From Talinum fruticosum (lineage: Eukaryota > Streptophyta > Magnoliopsida > Caryophyllales > Talinaceae), in contig JAITYX010000136.1 of the NCBI GenBank assembly GCA_021018815.1, positions 1 through 64,000 on the forward strand: a stretch of 64,000 bases of DNA, given 5' to 3'. The translations under genes and the position numbers were made by a program. Positions within the stretch are counted from its first letter, which is position 1; each line of letters starts with the position of its first letter. Under the pieces are notes generated by a model, which was not told where the DNA came from, did no database searches, and saw only the letters and a list, made by a program, of their open reading frames with translations. Below are positions 12,314 to 24,832 of this stretch, in pieces.

Positions 12314-13410
12314 TTGATTGAAAAAGAGATTGGTGATGCAAATGGAAAGAAAAAGAGTTTCAGCGAATTGTTTGTAAAAATCATGATCTTACTATGGGAT
12401 TGGGGCTACATTATTCACCACCTACCTTTGAGGGGAGACCCCTATAGTCCATATCTCGTGCTGAAGATGTTCGGGAGGAAATCGATTATTGGAATACTGC
12501 TCCGGTTGGATGTGTTATTGGGCCAATGCCTAAACTTACTCGGTGAAAGATTTTGTGGCAAAGCACTAGAAAATTGCTAGTAAACCGGATATATACTCGT
12601 CATGTCTGCAGGGTGGTATGTATTCGGGTTTCCATCTCTGGAGGATATGAGTCAAATCCTAAGAGGAGGCCCTTGGATGATAGGAGGAAAATCATTGATA
12701 CTCAAACCTTGGTCAACCAAATTCAGATTTGAGCAAGCTCTAACTACGAAAGTTGCAGTTTGGATCAAATTCCCAAATCTAGATCTGCACTTTTGGTCGA
12801 GTGAATGGACTGAGTAAATTGGCTAGTGCTGTAGGTTGTCCACTTTATGCGAATAAATGCACGACGTCGAAGGCTAGAATTTCCAATGCCCGTGTTCTTG
12901 TAGAAGTGGATGTGTCAAAATCTTTGCCGAGTCAATTCCGAGTATATGATCAAGCAGGAAGTAGCTTTGCACAAGAAGTGCAGTATGAATGGGTTCCATA
13001 CTATTGTCATAAATGTAAAAGGTTGGGTCATGAAGACTCGAATGCAGGCAGCAAACTAAGCGAGACTTGGGTTCCTAAGAAGACAACAGATGCTACAGAA
13101 ATAGTAAGGGCTCCTTCCGAAAAGGTTCAGCTCGAAGAAGTTCCTCCAAAACTTGTACCTAGGGCGAAAGAACAGTGAGTCAGCCCCTCATCCGAGGAAA
13201 GCACAAAGCCAAATGGGGAAGCAAATGAGCAAAAGTGCCCCACCAAAGCATATAGCTACTGAAAGCACAAGGCAAGGAAAGATTCCATTGCGAAATGCAT
13301 TTAGTGTACTAGCGGTGAATCAGATTGCAGAGGCTAACAGAGGTCCAATAATGAATAAATTTGATAAAGCTAGGAGCATGGGCAGGGCCATAGGTCAACC
13401 CCAGCTATGA
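12314..13410 (+). pseudogene. LINE ORF1 (nucleic-acid-binding protein) remnant
   Basis: About 12602-12790 encodes a DUF4283-like segment (GGWYVFGFPSLEDM, ILRGGPWMIGGKSLI) typical of plant L1 ORF1. It continues in another frame (12801-13178) to a CCHC zinc knuckle at 13005-13045 reading C-x2-C-x4-H-x4, where the last cysteine is replaced by alanine (aat gca). A Lys/Gln/Ser-rich tail follows to about 13410. At least two frameshifts break it. ORF1 would bind LINE RNA; this copy cannot make a full protein. Confidence 0.8.
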
Positions 13411-16400
13411 CACTCTACTGGTGGAATGTTAGAGGTCTAAATGACCCGAATAAGCAAGCCGAAATAAGAAAGACTATTCGAAAGCTAGACCGGGAGTTTT
13501 TAGTTTGATTGAAACACATGTCAAGGAAAGTTCTGCACATACGATAGCAAAGAAGCTCTTCCCATAGTACAATTTTGCAGCAAACTACACTCATCACTAC
13601 AATGGGAGAATATGGGTGCTTTGGCTTCCAAGTGTGCACTTGTCCATAATCCGGGTAAGTGATAAGCTTATGCATTGTAGAATTGAGATTGTCAATGCTT
13701 TTATGGGCTTTATTACCGTCATATATGCTTCAAACTCTAGCACTGTGAGGCAGACCTTATGGCAGGATATTGATCAATTAGCAAACTGTACTACTGCCCC
13801 ATGGATACTGCTGGGAGATTTCAATGTGGTTATGTCTCAATCGAAAGAATATCAGTAGCCATTGCAAAGCAAAATGAAATTGATGAATGCTTTAGTTGTG
13901 TCACTAGACATAGTTTGTGCGATGCACCTGCAACTCGGGCATTATTTCACTTGGTCAAACAGGCAAAATGGGTTGGCAAGGGTGTGGGCAAAACTGGATA
14001 GAGTTTTACTTAACCCTTATGCACTCCAGTGTTCGTGGAGCTTCGAGTGGAATTCAAGCCTCTTGGCATGTCGGACCACTATTTGATTGTTGTGGGTTTC
14101 TTGAGCAAAAGTAAGAGTGGAAAAAAGTCATTCAGATTTCTCAATGTATGGGAAAAGCATAAATTCTTCCAAGAAGTAGTGCAGGATTGTTGGTCTTTAC
14201 CAGTCGGTGGATATCCAACAGCTAAATGCCTCATGTTCCAAATAGTTACAAAACTAAAGCAATTGAAAACTGAGCTGAAGAAACTTCATGGACAGCATTT
14301 CAAGGGAATTAGTTGCAAGGTTGAACAATTATACACAGATTTGATGTGCATGCAGGATGAATTGCAAGTAAATCCCACTTCTAGCTCTATCTAGCGAGAT
14401 GGAAAAAGCTGTCTGGCGGAATATATGCACAAAAGGAAGATTGAGGAGTCAATCCTCAAGCAAAGAGCAAAGGACCAGTTTATGAAGTATGGAGATGAAA
14501 ATAACAAATATTTCCATGCTCTTATAAAGCGGAATAGGTGCTTACATACAATACATAGGATTGTTGATCACCATGGCGAGAGCAAATTACACAGGAGAGC
14601 ATAGCTGATTCATTTATCAATTTCTATATTGAGCTACTGGGTACGTCTACACATACACAACCACTAGACCAGGCTTGGATTCATAATGGACCCATGCTCA
14701 CATCTGAGCATATCCAACAGCCTAAATGCCTCGGTCTCGGTAGCGAAGTCAAAGCAGCGGTTTTCAGCATGGATATCAACAACGCACCGGGGCCCGATGG
14801 GTTTTCGGCAGGTTTCTTTCAACAAGCTTGGGGGATAATAGGCGAAGACATATCACAAGTAGTTATTCAATTCTTTCAGAATGGAAAATTGCTCAAGCAA
14901 ATCAATACCACATTAATTACACTGGTGCCGAAGAAACCAAACCCTACACAGGTGACAGACTTCGGACCTATTGCCCTTTGCAATGTACTCTACAAGATTG
15001 TGTCAAAGACATTGGCTACAAGATTACAAAGTGTGTTGCCTGACATCATTAATCTAAGCCAATGAGCATTTGTGAAAGGCAGAGATATATTAGATAATAT
15101 GTTCCTCGCTCATCAATTGGTGAAGCATTATGAGAGAAAGGGCATATCCCCAAGAGCTATGCTAAAAATCGACATAAGAAAAGCATATGACGCAGTGAGT
15201 TGGAGCTTCTTGTGGGCCATGCTAGAAGGGTTTGGTTTTCCCAATATGTTTATAACATTAATTATGAGTTGTGTTTCTACTTCAATGTTTTCTATAAATG
15301 TGAATGGAGAGTCAAAGGGTTTCTTTTCAGGTGCTTGTGGCTTGAGACAAGGTGACAAACTATCACCCTATCTTTTTGTGCTCTGCATGAAAGTCTTATC
15401 CAGGGGGCTTGGTTTGGCCACTCTCAACAGCGACTTTACCTTCCATCCCAAATGTGCAAGGGTAAAACTAACACATCTAACTTTTGCAGATGATGTATTA
15501 TTTTTCTCTAAGGGTGATTTGAAGTCTATTCAGTGTATTTGGTATCTGTTTTCAAGATTTTTCCAAGATGACCGGAATCTCTGCAAACTTAGAAAAATCT
15601 GAACTATACTTGGGAGGAGTTAACTCGGAAGCCCAACATCATATTCTCGCAAAGTATGGGATTTGCACTGGGGAATTCCCTTTCAAATACTTGGGATTGC
15701 CTCTATCGACCAAGAGATTAACACATAGTATGTGTCGAGTCATTGATTGATAAGATCAAGCAAAGAATCACCTCGTGGGCAGCAAGATCACTATCCTATG
15801 CAGGTAGAAAAACATTTCTCTCTGCGGTTATGACAGGTTTGATTACATTCTGGTCTTAAATATTTTTATTACCCCAACATACCATCCACACAATCGAATC
15901 ATTGTGTAGCAAGTTCTTGTGGAGTGGAAGCATTAAGGAAAAAAGATGACACTTGTGAGTTAGAAAAGCACATGTCAACCGTATTAGAATGGGGGCCTAA
16001 ACTTCAAAGAAGGTCTAGCCTGGAACAAATCATTATGCACAAAATGGAGCTTATATGTTGCGGGGAAGAGATGTGTTTGCTGCACTGAGCCGAATCACCG
16101 ATGCTTGGGGATAGAGGAAAATGCTAAGAGTGAGGGATGAATTAGCTCAATGCTTGGGCAGCACTGTACAAGCCAGGGAATGGATAGTGCAACAAAAGAT
16201 GTTCTCTGCAAAAACAATATCCGCAAAACTCCTACAAAAATCTGCAATAGTGGCATAGCGGAAAACAATCTGGAAAAGTTGGGCATGGGAAAGATATAAG
16301 ATGATTTTGTGGCTAACTTGTAGAGGAAATTTACCAACTGTTGCTTTCCCGAATACAAGAGGGATTCATGCGGATAACCAATGTTTGTTATGTGAAGAAA

Positions 16401-16680
16401 AAGGGCGGGATCACTCGCCAACATCCGTTCTTCTTTGGCCCCTTCTCCAGCTCTATTTGGGGCTCAATACTCCAATGGTCCAAGTTACAACCGAGAAGAT
16501 GGAGGCTAGAAGAGGAATTGCACTGGTTCGTGCACGGATGCAAGGGCAACACACAACAGAATCAATGGCTTAGATCCGTCTTTGCATGGACAGCGTATGA
16601 ACTGTGGAGAGAAAGATATCTGCACAAACATCAGCACAAACAACGGACTCCAACAGTGATCATTAGACAAATTTAGTATA
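13407..16680 (+). pseudogene. LINE ORF2 (endonuclease-reverse transcriptase) remnant
   Basis: Domain order is complete. The APE-type endonuclease runs about 13410-14130, with WNVRGLNDP at the start and LGDFN at 13811-13825. RT runs 14694-15602, with NNAPGPDGF, FVKGRDI, KIDIRKAYDAVSW, GLRQGDKLSPYLF and the catalytic FADD at 15483-15494. The thumb is near 15600-15750 (KYLGLPLSTKR). The C-terminal zinc-binding region is 16301-16676 (HADNQCLLCEEKG). Inactivating changes include a TGA at 15063 within the SQ-AFVKGR block, an early stop near 13507 and several frameshifts. The catalytic aspartates are intact. Decay therefore came from stops and indels and not from loss of the active site. Confidence 0.88.
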
Positions 16681-17844
16681 CATGTAGTGTGAGAGCGGAT
16701 AAGTATGATGTGAAATGGGATGATCTTGTAAACATCTCTTACTAGCTTTATATGTTTTGTCATTGCTATTTTTGGAAAAATTAAATGATAATTATTTACT
16801 TTTTCCAAAAAAAAAATATTATACTATTTTAATAATTAAAGTAGAGTATACAATCTAATTTTTTAAAAATTATTTTAATAAATAATTTATGTAACCGACC
16901 ACATAATAAAAAAAATTATAAATTTTTAATTATGATATACTAATTTAGACATGAAATTTGATGATAAAAAAATACATTGATATTATACTTCAATATTTAA
17001 AAAATTAAATTATTTTAAAATAATTTAACTAACTTAGTAATGAAATTTGATGATAAAAATTACAATAATATTATAATAATGTACTAATTTAAAAAAATTA
17101 AAGTAGAGTATAAAATGTAATTTCCCAAATTCATTTCAATATATAAGTTATGTAACCCACTACATAATCAAAAACAATTTAAAAGAATAACTTTAAAAAT
17201 AATAGAATTTAATAATAAAATTAGATTGTATAATATAATTTTTTCAAATTCATTTTGGTCTGAAATTTATCTAACTACCTACATAATCCAAAAATATTAA
17301 ACTGTTTCAATTGTGATATAATAATTTAGTGATAAAATTTAATAATAATAAATTACATTACATTAATACTTATACTTAAATATTATACTCAAACATGATT
17401 AATATAAATATTATTAGCATGACTAATATAAATTATTACTTTTAAAATTATTATTAATATTTCCTCTCTTGAACTCTTGAATTTCTATACCTTCCATGGA
17501 TGTATAAGTTACATGTTTTTAATGAGTTTAATGTTTTTATATCCAATTTATTGTTTAATTTATTAATAGTAATACTTATTTACAATATCATCAATGCACC
17601 ATAACTGATTTACTCCTACTAACAATGGCTATCCTTATTCCTACATAATAAAACAAATTATTAAAAAAATTAAAAGAAATATTTTTATATTAACTATTTA
17701 AAGATATGTATATCTACTTATATTCTTTTAACTTATTATTAGTTTTTATTGGTATAAATTAATTAAAAATAATAAAATTAAAAATAAATAATTATAAAAA
17801 TAAAATTAATTAATACCCTTGCTTAGTAAGGGGTATAACCCTAG

Positions 17845-18423
17845 TATATATTAAAAGTTAGGTAGAGTTCATATATGAATGATATGTAAGATTGTCACGT
17901 ACGATGTCATGTAATAGATCATTAATGATTGTAGCTAAATAAAGATAGTTTGCTTGCAAAAAAATTAAAATAATAAATTATTAAATTATATTAAAAAAAC
18001 TATCCAACTACCCAAAAACTTTACATTACCAATGTAATAATTATATATGTCATAAACAAATAGTTAAATAAATTATTATTAAAAAAGGACGTATATAAAT
18101 TCCTAAAAATAAACAATGATAATTATAATGACATTAATATATTAAAGGATTTTTTATACATAAATTGTAATTTGTATCGCTATTTAGAAAGAATGAAAAA
18201 GAATCCTAATATTTTATTTAATATCCTACTTGATATGAAGAAAATTATAGTCAGTTATAACTCTCTTAATTGCTCATAAAAGAGATTTATATAATAATAA
18301 TTAAATTTAAAATAATAAAAACTTAAAAATATTATTATATTTTTTAAAAATTGTGTACGAAAATATTAATAAAATTTAAAAAAGTTTACCTTAAATCCCT
18401 GGATAGCAAGGATATAGGCCTAG
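17845..18423 (+). mobile_element. Helitron (copy 3), abutting copy 2
   Basis: It begins directly after the CTAG of copy 2 with tatatattaaaagttagg, which matches the start of copy 2 (tattaaagttggg, then a related gatatgtaag/gacacgtagg stretch). It ends with an ATCC...GGAT stem (18395-18413), then atataggc and CTAG at 18420-18423 before T. About 0.58 kb, non-coding. Confidence 0.5.
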
Positions 18424-18785
18424 TTTGTTTAATATAAGTGAATTATGATTATCATAAAGCCAAGTTAGAAAAGACATCATAAGTTTCCAAGCACACAAAT
18501 TATATCTATAAGTACATAGGTTAATGAGATATAGAAATTATCATTTTTTTTCTATTAGTAGAAGTATTAAAGGTACTTGAGCTAGACAAATTTCAGCAAC
18601 TACAATATACTTCAAAACAAATAGGAAAATTTTCAACAATGGCAATGACATATGTAAGCCAACATCGAAAAATTGTCAGCTAAAAAGTCAATTTAATAAC
18701 TTTTCTTCTAAAAATGTGATGAGTTTTTCTATTTCCGTATGACTTGTCATGACTTTTTTTACACAATCTTTTCACTTTCTCGCTC
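18424..18785. other. unassigned AT-rich DNA
   Basis: Nothing recognisable. Confidence 0.3.
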
Positions 18786-20020
18786 CTCATCGTTACACCT
18801 CCAATTTTATGGTCACAAGAACAATTTCATGAGAATGGCAATTTCTCTTTTGTAGCCCACCAAATCCAAGCATATTGGAAGAAAATGTTGCCCCCAAATC
18901 TCGTACACAATTTTGTGATTTGTTTTGAAAGTCGAGTTTCAAGAATGGATGCCATCGATTCCTCCACCTACTCAATAGCCCAAATAAAATCAACTCTTTT
19001 GGTCTCCTTACTGCCACTAAGTAGAATGGAGCCACCAATTCAAAGTTGAAGTGATACCCCTTCCTGAATCACCAATTGAAATAATGTCCAGTCATGGCTT
19101 TCTTTTTCAAACCTTCAGTACCCTCTCTGTTTTCAATTTATCCACCCCCAATATCATGATCACCTTAGCTTTGATGCTCGACCAAATCTTCAACACAATT
19201 CTTTTGCTCAGAGATGCAAAATATACAGAGACCAACACTTGTGTAAATAAGAATTATGTCACCAACAACAGTATCCATAACTCCACCAACTTATGGTCTG
19301 GATCTGACACTGTTATCTTCAATCCTCCACCGAGTCACGACTCAAGCTGCTTAGATTGAGCTTTGTTGTTGATCTCTGCATGTTTCCCTACTCAATACTT
19401 TTTGTTTTTCTTTAAAGATCTTGTTAATTGTGCAACTACAACACTTCCATTCTCTATCACTTCTAACTCCAGGAGTTTCTCCCAATGTGAAGGGATTCTT
19501 TTGCTATTTGCTGAAAACTATCTGATGACTTACTGCTTGACTGTGATGTTCGTTCTTTCCTTTTAGCTTCTGCGAAGATTTATTTCTTGATCAAACAACT
19601 TTCTTCCTTCTTGTCAGCTTTCTTTTTCTTACTTCCAATTTATTTTGGAAGCTTTTTTTAACCCTCCTTACTTCTTTCTAAGCTTTTTGGATGTCAAGGT
19701 CAACCTTCAAAGCCTGGGGGCTTTGATAACTCTTCACTGTCCTCTTGAGTTTGAATTTCCTTCACCTCCAGCATTTATTTCGTTCTAAAGATTGGAAATT
19801 AAGATCAATTGTTACACCAGGAAGGTTCTCAAAACCTGGGGGTAGATAAATTGTATTTTGTTGTTTTTGGAAATGTCGATAAGAATTAACCTTTGCTTGT
19901 TGGTGTTCCTCCTCAACTTCCAAGGGACTCCAAAAATTTCTATCCACACAATTCCTGATTCACATAATTCATATTTATCCCATCTCTTCCCATATTTAAT
20001 TCTAGCCACTTATTTTTTCT
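18786..20020 (-). other. possible decayed coding segment, identity unknown
   Basis: Base composition is more balanced than in the flanks. Two minus-strand open stretches look protein-like: 18793-19038 (81 codons) and 19762-20009 (two frames, one reading RDKYELCES-like then VWIEIFGVPWKLRR). The second loosely recalls the W-x-E/K-I-F/Y-G-x-P motif of LINE ORF1 proteins, but I cannot confirm it. Between them (19051-19560) plus-strand frames are Ser/Thr/Leu-rich and unconvincing. It may be an old retroelement or a gene fragment. Confidence 0.3.
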
Positions 20021-21399
20021 AGTTAAGATCAAAATTATAATTGTAGTCTTTCAATTGAAAAAATATTATAAAATTAAATAAAATATTAATTCTAAAACTT
20101 GTTAATATGTTTAAAATATTATTGCTATGAAAAAGAAAAGAAATTTTCGTATATTTAAATTTTAATAAGTCCCAAAATAATATTTTCTTCAATCTATATA
20201 ATATTTTTTATTTCAACAAGGGCAATTTACAGTTTTTATGGAAATTATAAAATGGCTAAAATTAAATGTGACACATATATTGACTAAAATTACTTTTAGT
20301 TGTGGGGGTTGTTGTCGAGAACGATAATAATGCTTCCATCAAATTTTTAAAGGTAAAAAAATCCTACATCTTTGATTTTTAAAAAATCCCTACTTCCAAA
20401 ATATTTCCACATAATAATAGTGTTTTGTAAATATAAGATGCCCATTCAGATAATAGCCGTCATTAATTAGCAGTATTAACCTGAAAACGAATTATTGAAA
20501 AAAAGAAAAGAAAAAATGAGTCTTCTTTCTTATTATGATTAATGTCAAAAAGAGATAAATAAATACAATCATCATATGGTGCAAGTTGTAAACAACTGAT
20601 CATATGGTGGAATTATAAGATATATTTTGTTATAAGACACGTATCATTTATTTTAATTACTTAAGTATAAACATAAATTTATTAAAATAAAAATAACCCA
20701 TCAATAAAGAGGTATACAGCATCGTCAGGGGATGAAATATATCAAAAAATTGAGCAAAAATAATGAACTAGGAACTAAACAACCTGGTTCTAATTTGGAC
20801 GCCAAAAATGTTCAGTAATTGGGCTGTAGAGTGAGTTTTTTAAAACGCTAAATAGGCCTATCCACTCGGCCTCTTATCTCGAGTGAAGTTTAAAGGGCAG
20901 ATTCAACCGGATAGGGGATGTCAATCTTTTACTACACCCAACACACAAATTCCTCAAATGAGGATTTTTGCCCACCTAGAACTGAACCTGAGTGGGGAGG
21001 CTAGGAATAGGCCACTCACCTCTCAACAAGTTGTAGAGTGGTTGTTTTTCTAATTATTTTTCACGTTAATTATTTGGATTTTGTGAGAGATTGAGTGTAT
21101 ATAAATATGGAAAAGTATAATTGTATCAACAAAATATATACCAAAATACACTAACATATTATGATTGATTGATTTTATTTTTTATTTTTTAAACTTTTCA
21201 ATTTTCACAATCATTGTAAATACACTTACAAAATGGACACTAAATTAACACTATCGGAATGTATTGATGTATATTTTATAGGTGCATTTATAACTTTTCT
21301 TATTATTTTAATGACGATATATTCTATATGATTGCGCCATGTCATATAACTGTCAATTTAATGTTCATTTTAAAAATGTGTTCGTAATCATTATATAAA
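20021..21399. other. AT-rich spacer
   Basis: Mostly AT-rich DNA. A more GC-rich block at 20840-21060 carries a CAAATTCCTC-type hairpin at 20946-20970. No coding support. Confidence 0.35.
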
Positions 21400-22722
21400 C
21401 TAGTGTGAATCCCGTGTTTCGCACGGATATGTGTTATTATTTGAGTTGTTGATGTACTATTATAAATATTAAATATATATTTCTTGTTAAATTATAAATA
21501 TTAACCTTAGAATATATATGGTTGCTTTATAATCTAAAAGTAATTATTAGGAGAAATAATGTAAATTTTGAGTTACTTAATGAAAGAAAATAATTCTTCA
21601 TCATGTGAACCTATAAAATAACTTTCCAACTTATCATTTTCTCCAACCACATTTTAAAGTTGAGACGTATCTTTACTTTGTTAGCACTAAACTCCTTTAA
21701 ATATATGTGTTTATTATTGGATCTTTTTGTATAAGTATCTCACATGTTACTATTCGATTATATCTAGAATTTGAACATATCATAATAATATCATTACTCA
21801 CTATATATAAAATAAACACATGTGATTATATATATAGTAAGAAAATCAAACATCAAGATAATGAAATACAAAACTATTAATTTATTTTCAAAATAGTGTC
21901 CTACATTTGTCAACCTTACTTGTCTTCTCATCGCTATACTCGCTATAAAACCCCTAGGTTGATAATGGAGATAAAGACCATTATTCAAGACTAATCACTC
22001 AATTGAGTAGTAGTTGATTGCTTCTTATAAAGGAAATTTTTTGATAGAAAAAAATAGCATATAGTGTTGTGTAAGCCACTTATCCCATATCTTAGAATTT
22101 TTATCCTTTTATAATAACAAAAAATAAAGTTTTGAATAAATATATTTCATAAACATGATATAGATTATATATGCGGATAAACAAATAACAACTTGGATCA
22201 AATTTTTATCATAATAAGAAAAATGTTAAATATAATCAATATAATTTCCCCTACTAATTGCTAACTTAATAAAATTCATATTCTTATAACTGAACATATG
22301 CAATAAAATAAAAATAAATGAATGGTTAAAATTTTTTAAAATAAATTAAATTATAATTATTATAATACTATATTATAATTATCATAATTTATTTAATTTA
22401 TTTAAGTTTCAATACCGGAATTAATAGATATATTATATTATAGTTTTTTTTTTTTTGCAATAGTTAGATTAATTATATACAATAAATATTATTTTTATTA
22501 AGAATTTTAAAAAAATTTAATTTTACAATTGTTGAAGTAATAGACTAATCCTTCAAAAAAAATATAGGTAATAAAATATAATGTTGCTTATGGTTATAAT
22601 TAAAATTTATTGGTAATAAACTGTAATTATTTTTTAGCAAAATTAAGTGTGATTGATGATCATAGTCATTCAAGAGTAGTAAATGGACTTTATTTCACTT
22701 ATAATTAAAATTTATAGGTAAT
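21400..22722 (-). mobile_element. Helitron 3' end on the minus strand
   Basis: Read on the minus strand, a CCGTG...CACGG stem (plus 21412-21426) is followed by gattcaca and CTAG (plus 21400-21403), then T. This is a standard plant Helitron 3' terminus. The body therefore extends to higher coordinates through AT-rich DNA. I could not place the 5' TC end, so the right boundary given is only the start of the next element's target site. Confidence 0.55.
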
Positions 22723-22727
22723 AAAGT

Positions 22728-23581
22728 TGTAACGCCCCAACCCGTAATCACCGGTATTAGACTAAACAAGCCGCTAGCCGATGATTAGCGCAGCGGAAAG
22801 GAAGGTCGGGAGTCGTCACCGCCGCCCATGTCCGTAGACAGGGCGAGGCTTGGTCCGATGGTGCTAATAATGTAAATATATAACTTAGCGATGGGCAATT
22901 AATAAAAGATACAACTGAAACTTATAAATATTTACAAACGGTAACACGACCCCGGATTGACGAGACGACTTTCCTAATTACTAAACCAACCAACAGGTCT
23001 CCCTGCCAGCCGCTACGTCCAAGTATTTACCTCCCGGGATTTCTGAAAATTACCTAAAACAAAACAAGAAATATTTTCGCAATGTGAGTCGAAACTCAAT
23101 ACGCTCATTATTATGCGAGTAAAATATAAGTTAGAAATATTTGGGTTGAGCATATGCATTTCAATTCATTTTATAAATGAGGGAGAGTGAATAACTTAAA
23201 ACGATTGCCAATTGATTATCCGTGTGGTTACCCGTACGTTCATCGATTATGCCTTTCAAGTTTTCATTCAAAAATCAAGGTCGGATATGACCGCCATTAA
23301 CAACCAACAAAGAATCATTTGCAACAGTATTTGCCATGTTAAAGTGGACCCGCCCATTGATACTTTACCATTGTTCAAAGTCGACACACCGTAAGCTGCG
23401 CCGCATCAACTGGACTTCCCGATCGGTCCGGGTGTATACACATTTAGGGAGTTAGAATGAATGACTTTGCCGGGGCCCATGGGCGGCGGTGACGACTCCC
23501 GACCTTCTTTTCCGCTGCGCTAATCATCGGCTAGCGGCTTGTTTAGTCTAATACCGGTGATTACGGGTTGGGGGCGTTACG
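22728..23581 (+). repeat. gypsy 5' LTR with 103 bp terminal inverted arms
   Basis: 854 bp, directly followed by a primer-binding site. Its first 103 bases (22728-22830) are nearly the exact reverse complement of its last 103 (23478-23580), with about two or three differences. Both arms carry the words cgtaatcaccggtattag and ccgatgattagcgcagcgg on opposite strands. Normal LTR inverted ends are only a few bases long. The final dinucleotide is CG rather than CA. Confidence 0.75.
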
Positions 23582-23585
23582 TAAG

Positions 23586-23597
23586 TGGTATCGAGCC
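23586..23597 (+). other. primer-binding site
   Basis: TGGTATCGAGCC, one base shorter than TGGTATCAGAGCC, the complement of the 3' end of plant initiator tRNA-Met. It lies 4 bases after the LTR. Confidence 0.7.
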
Positions 23598-23799
23598 TAG
23601 GTTTAAGAAAGTCCTGCGAGCCATATAAAAGTTACGCCGATCAAGGTAGGTCTAGGAAATATAAGTATTAATTACTTAGCATATAATTAAATTCTTGGTT
23701 ATCGTAAACTAATTTTTGACCTCGTATTTAAGATTATGAAGCTATATATTTACTTTGTTACTAACCTATAAGATTAACTATTGATTTTGGTCGTTTTAG

Positions 23800-24507
23800 A
23801 TGGCATACCCGATGGACCCATACTTCATGGTCATGGTACCCGGCACCTTGATGGTAGACCACATTTTTCACCTACGAGTCATGCATGCTCCAAAGCATGC
23901 AAAACCCCGCTCCGTATTCCACAACTCACTAGTCCGGGCGCACTGTCTTCCGTGCACCTTACCCCGGTAGAGTCGTGGGTACACTTCCGATAGTGCTACC
24001 ACCATTTTATGACCACGGGAGATCCCGGGCTGATCTCGAGAGATTCCTAGGCCATGGGGCCTGGACTGTGATTACTTATGAGCTAACTATGCGTGACTGG
24101 ATGGAGCGTATGGGAGCTCCGTCACAGTGATACCTGTGATCTTTCCGGAGTTATTCATACCACCTTCACCACCGGCCTCACCACCAGTCTCACCACCGGT
24201 CTCACCACCACCACCGTCACCTGAGCAAGGGGCGGAGCCCGAGTTACCTAACCCACCTGCAGGGGGTTCCGAGGAGGCCGCCGAGTCACCTCCATTAACT
24301 CCTAACCCATCCGACAGCTCGGGTAGTGTTCACATACTGGTGGATGTCCCCGAGTCACCTGAACTCATAGCGGTGGAAACAGAAGAAGAGGAGGAGGACC
24401 CGGAAGAGGAGCCGGAAGGGCCTGAGATAGAGGTCGTAGAAATCAGCTCGGAGTCAGAAAGTGCGGACTCCAATGACCCGGATTACGACCCCCACGGCGG
24501 CCATTAG
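23800..24507 (+). pseudogene. retrotransposon accessory ORF upstream of gag
   Basis: An ATG at 23800 opens MAYPMDPYFMVMVPGTLMVD, but a frame change near 23930 and a stop at 24128 break it. Reading across frames, the middle is globular (LERFLGHGAWTVITYELTM). The distal part (24127-24507) has Pro-Ser-Pro repeats followed by a strongly acidic Glu/Asp run near 24375-24430, ending in DPDYDPHGGH. It lies between the primer-binding site and gag and is separate from both. I do not recognise a family; similar small upstream ORFs occur in some plant gypsy elements. Whether it was ever one protein is an inference from shared position and codon quality. Confidence 0.5.
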
Positions 24508-24832
24508 GTTGTGCTCTTTAAAATCCGTATGGTAGGACCAAGATTATCGGAATTGTAACCAAAATCTTTTGTATAGGGTTAGTATAGGAAACTTGTACAT
24601 GTAACCAACTTACAGAAAGCAATCGCCTATGGAATTTTTGAAACCTTAGGCAAGACAACTTAGGATTGTAAATTAGAAGGTGTAATTATAAACTAGTATA
24701 CATAAATATTAGCCTTTTATGTATCTCATTATAAGCATCTTTTGTTTTGGCTTATAATATTTCTTAGAAAATAGTACTATAAGAGAGCGATAATCTCGCT
24801 ATAGTAAGGGTAATTACATTTTGTTTTGTAGA

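Larger units (their letters stand above)
12243..16814 (+). mobile_element. LINE copy (family A), nearly full length
   Basis: Flanked by a perfect 16 bp target-site duplication, aatatTATACTATTTT at 12227-12242 and 16815-16830. It contains ORF1 and ORF2 remnants and ends in ttactttttccaaaaaaaaa. Compared with the copy at 50956, it lacks the first few hundred bases, which is usual 5' truncation by target-primed reverse transcription. It sits inside a Helitron. Confidence 0.92.
12018..17844 (+). mobile_element. non-autonomous Helitron (copy 2), split by a LINE
   Basis: The left end reads A then TCATATTATAATATTAAAG, a Helitron-type 5' TC terminus. The right end has stem CCCTT...AAGGG (17816-17832), then gtataac, then CTAG at 17841-17844 before a T, which is the Helitron 3' signature. 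Removing the nested LINE (12243-16814) and one copy of its 16 bp target duplication leaves a continuous ~1.24 kb AT-rich element. Helitrons insert between A and T without target duplication, as seen here. No Rep or helicase is encoded, so it is non-autonomous. Confidence 0.6.
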
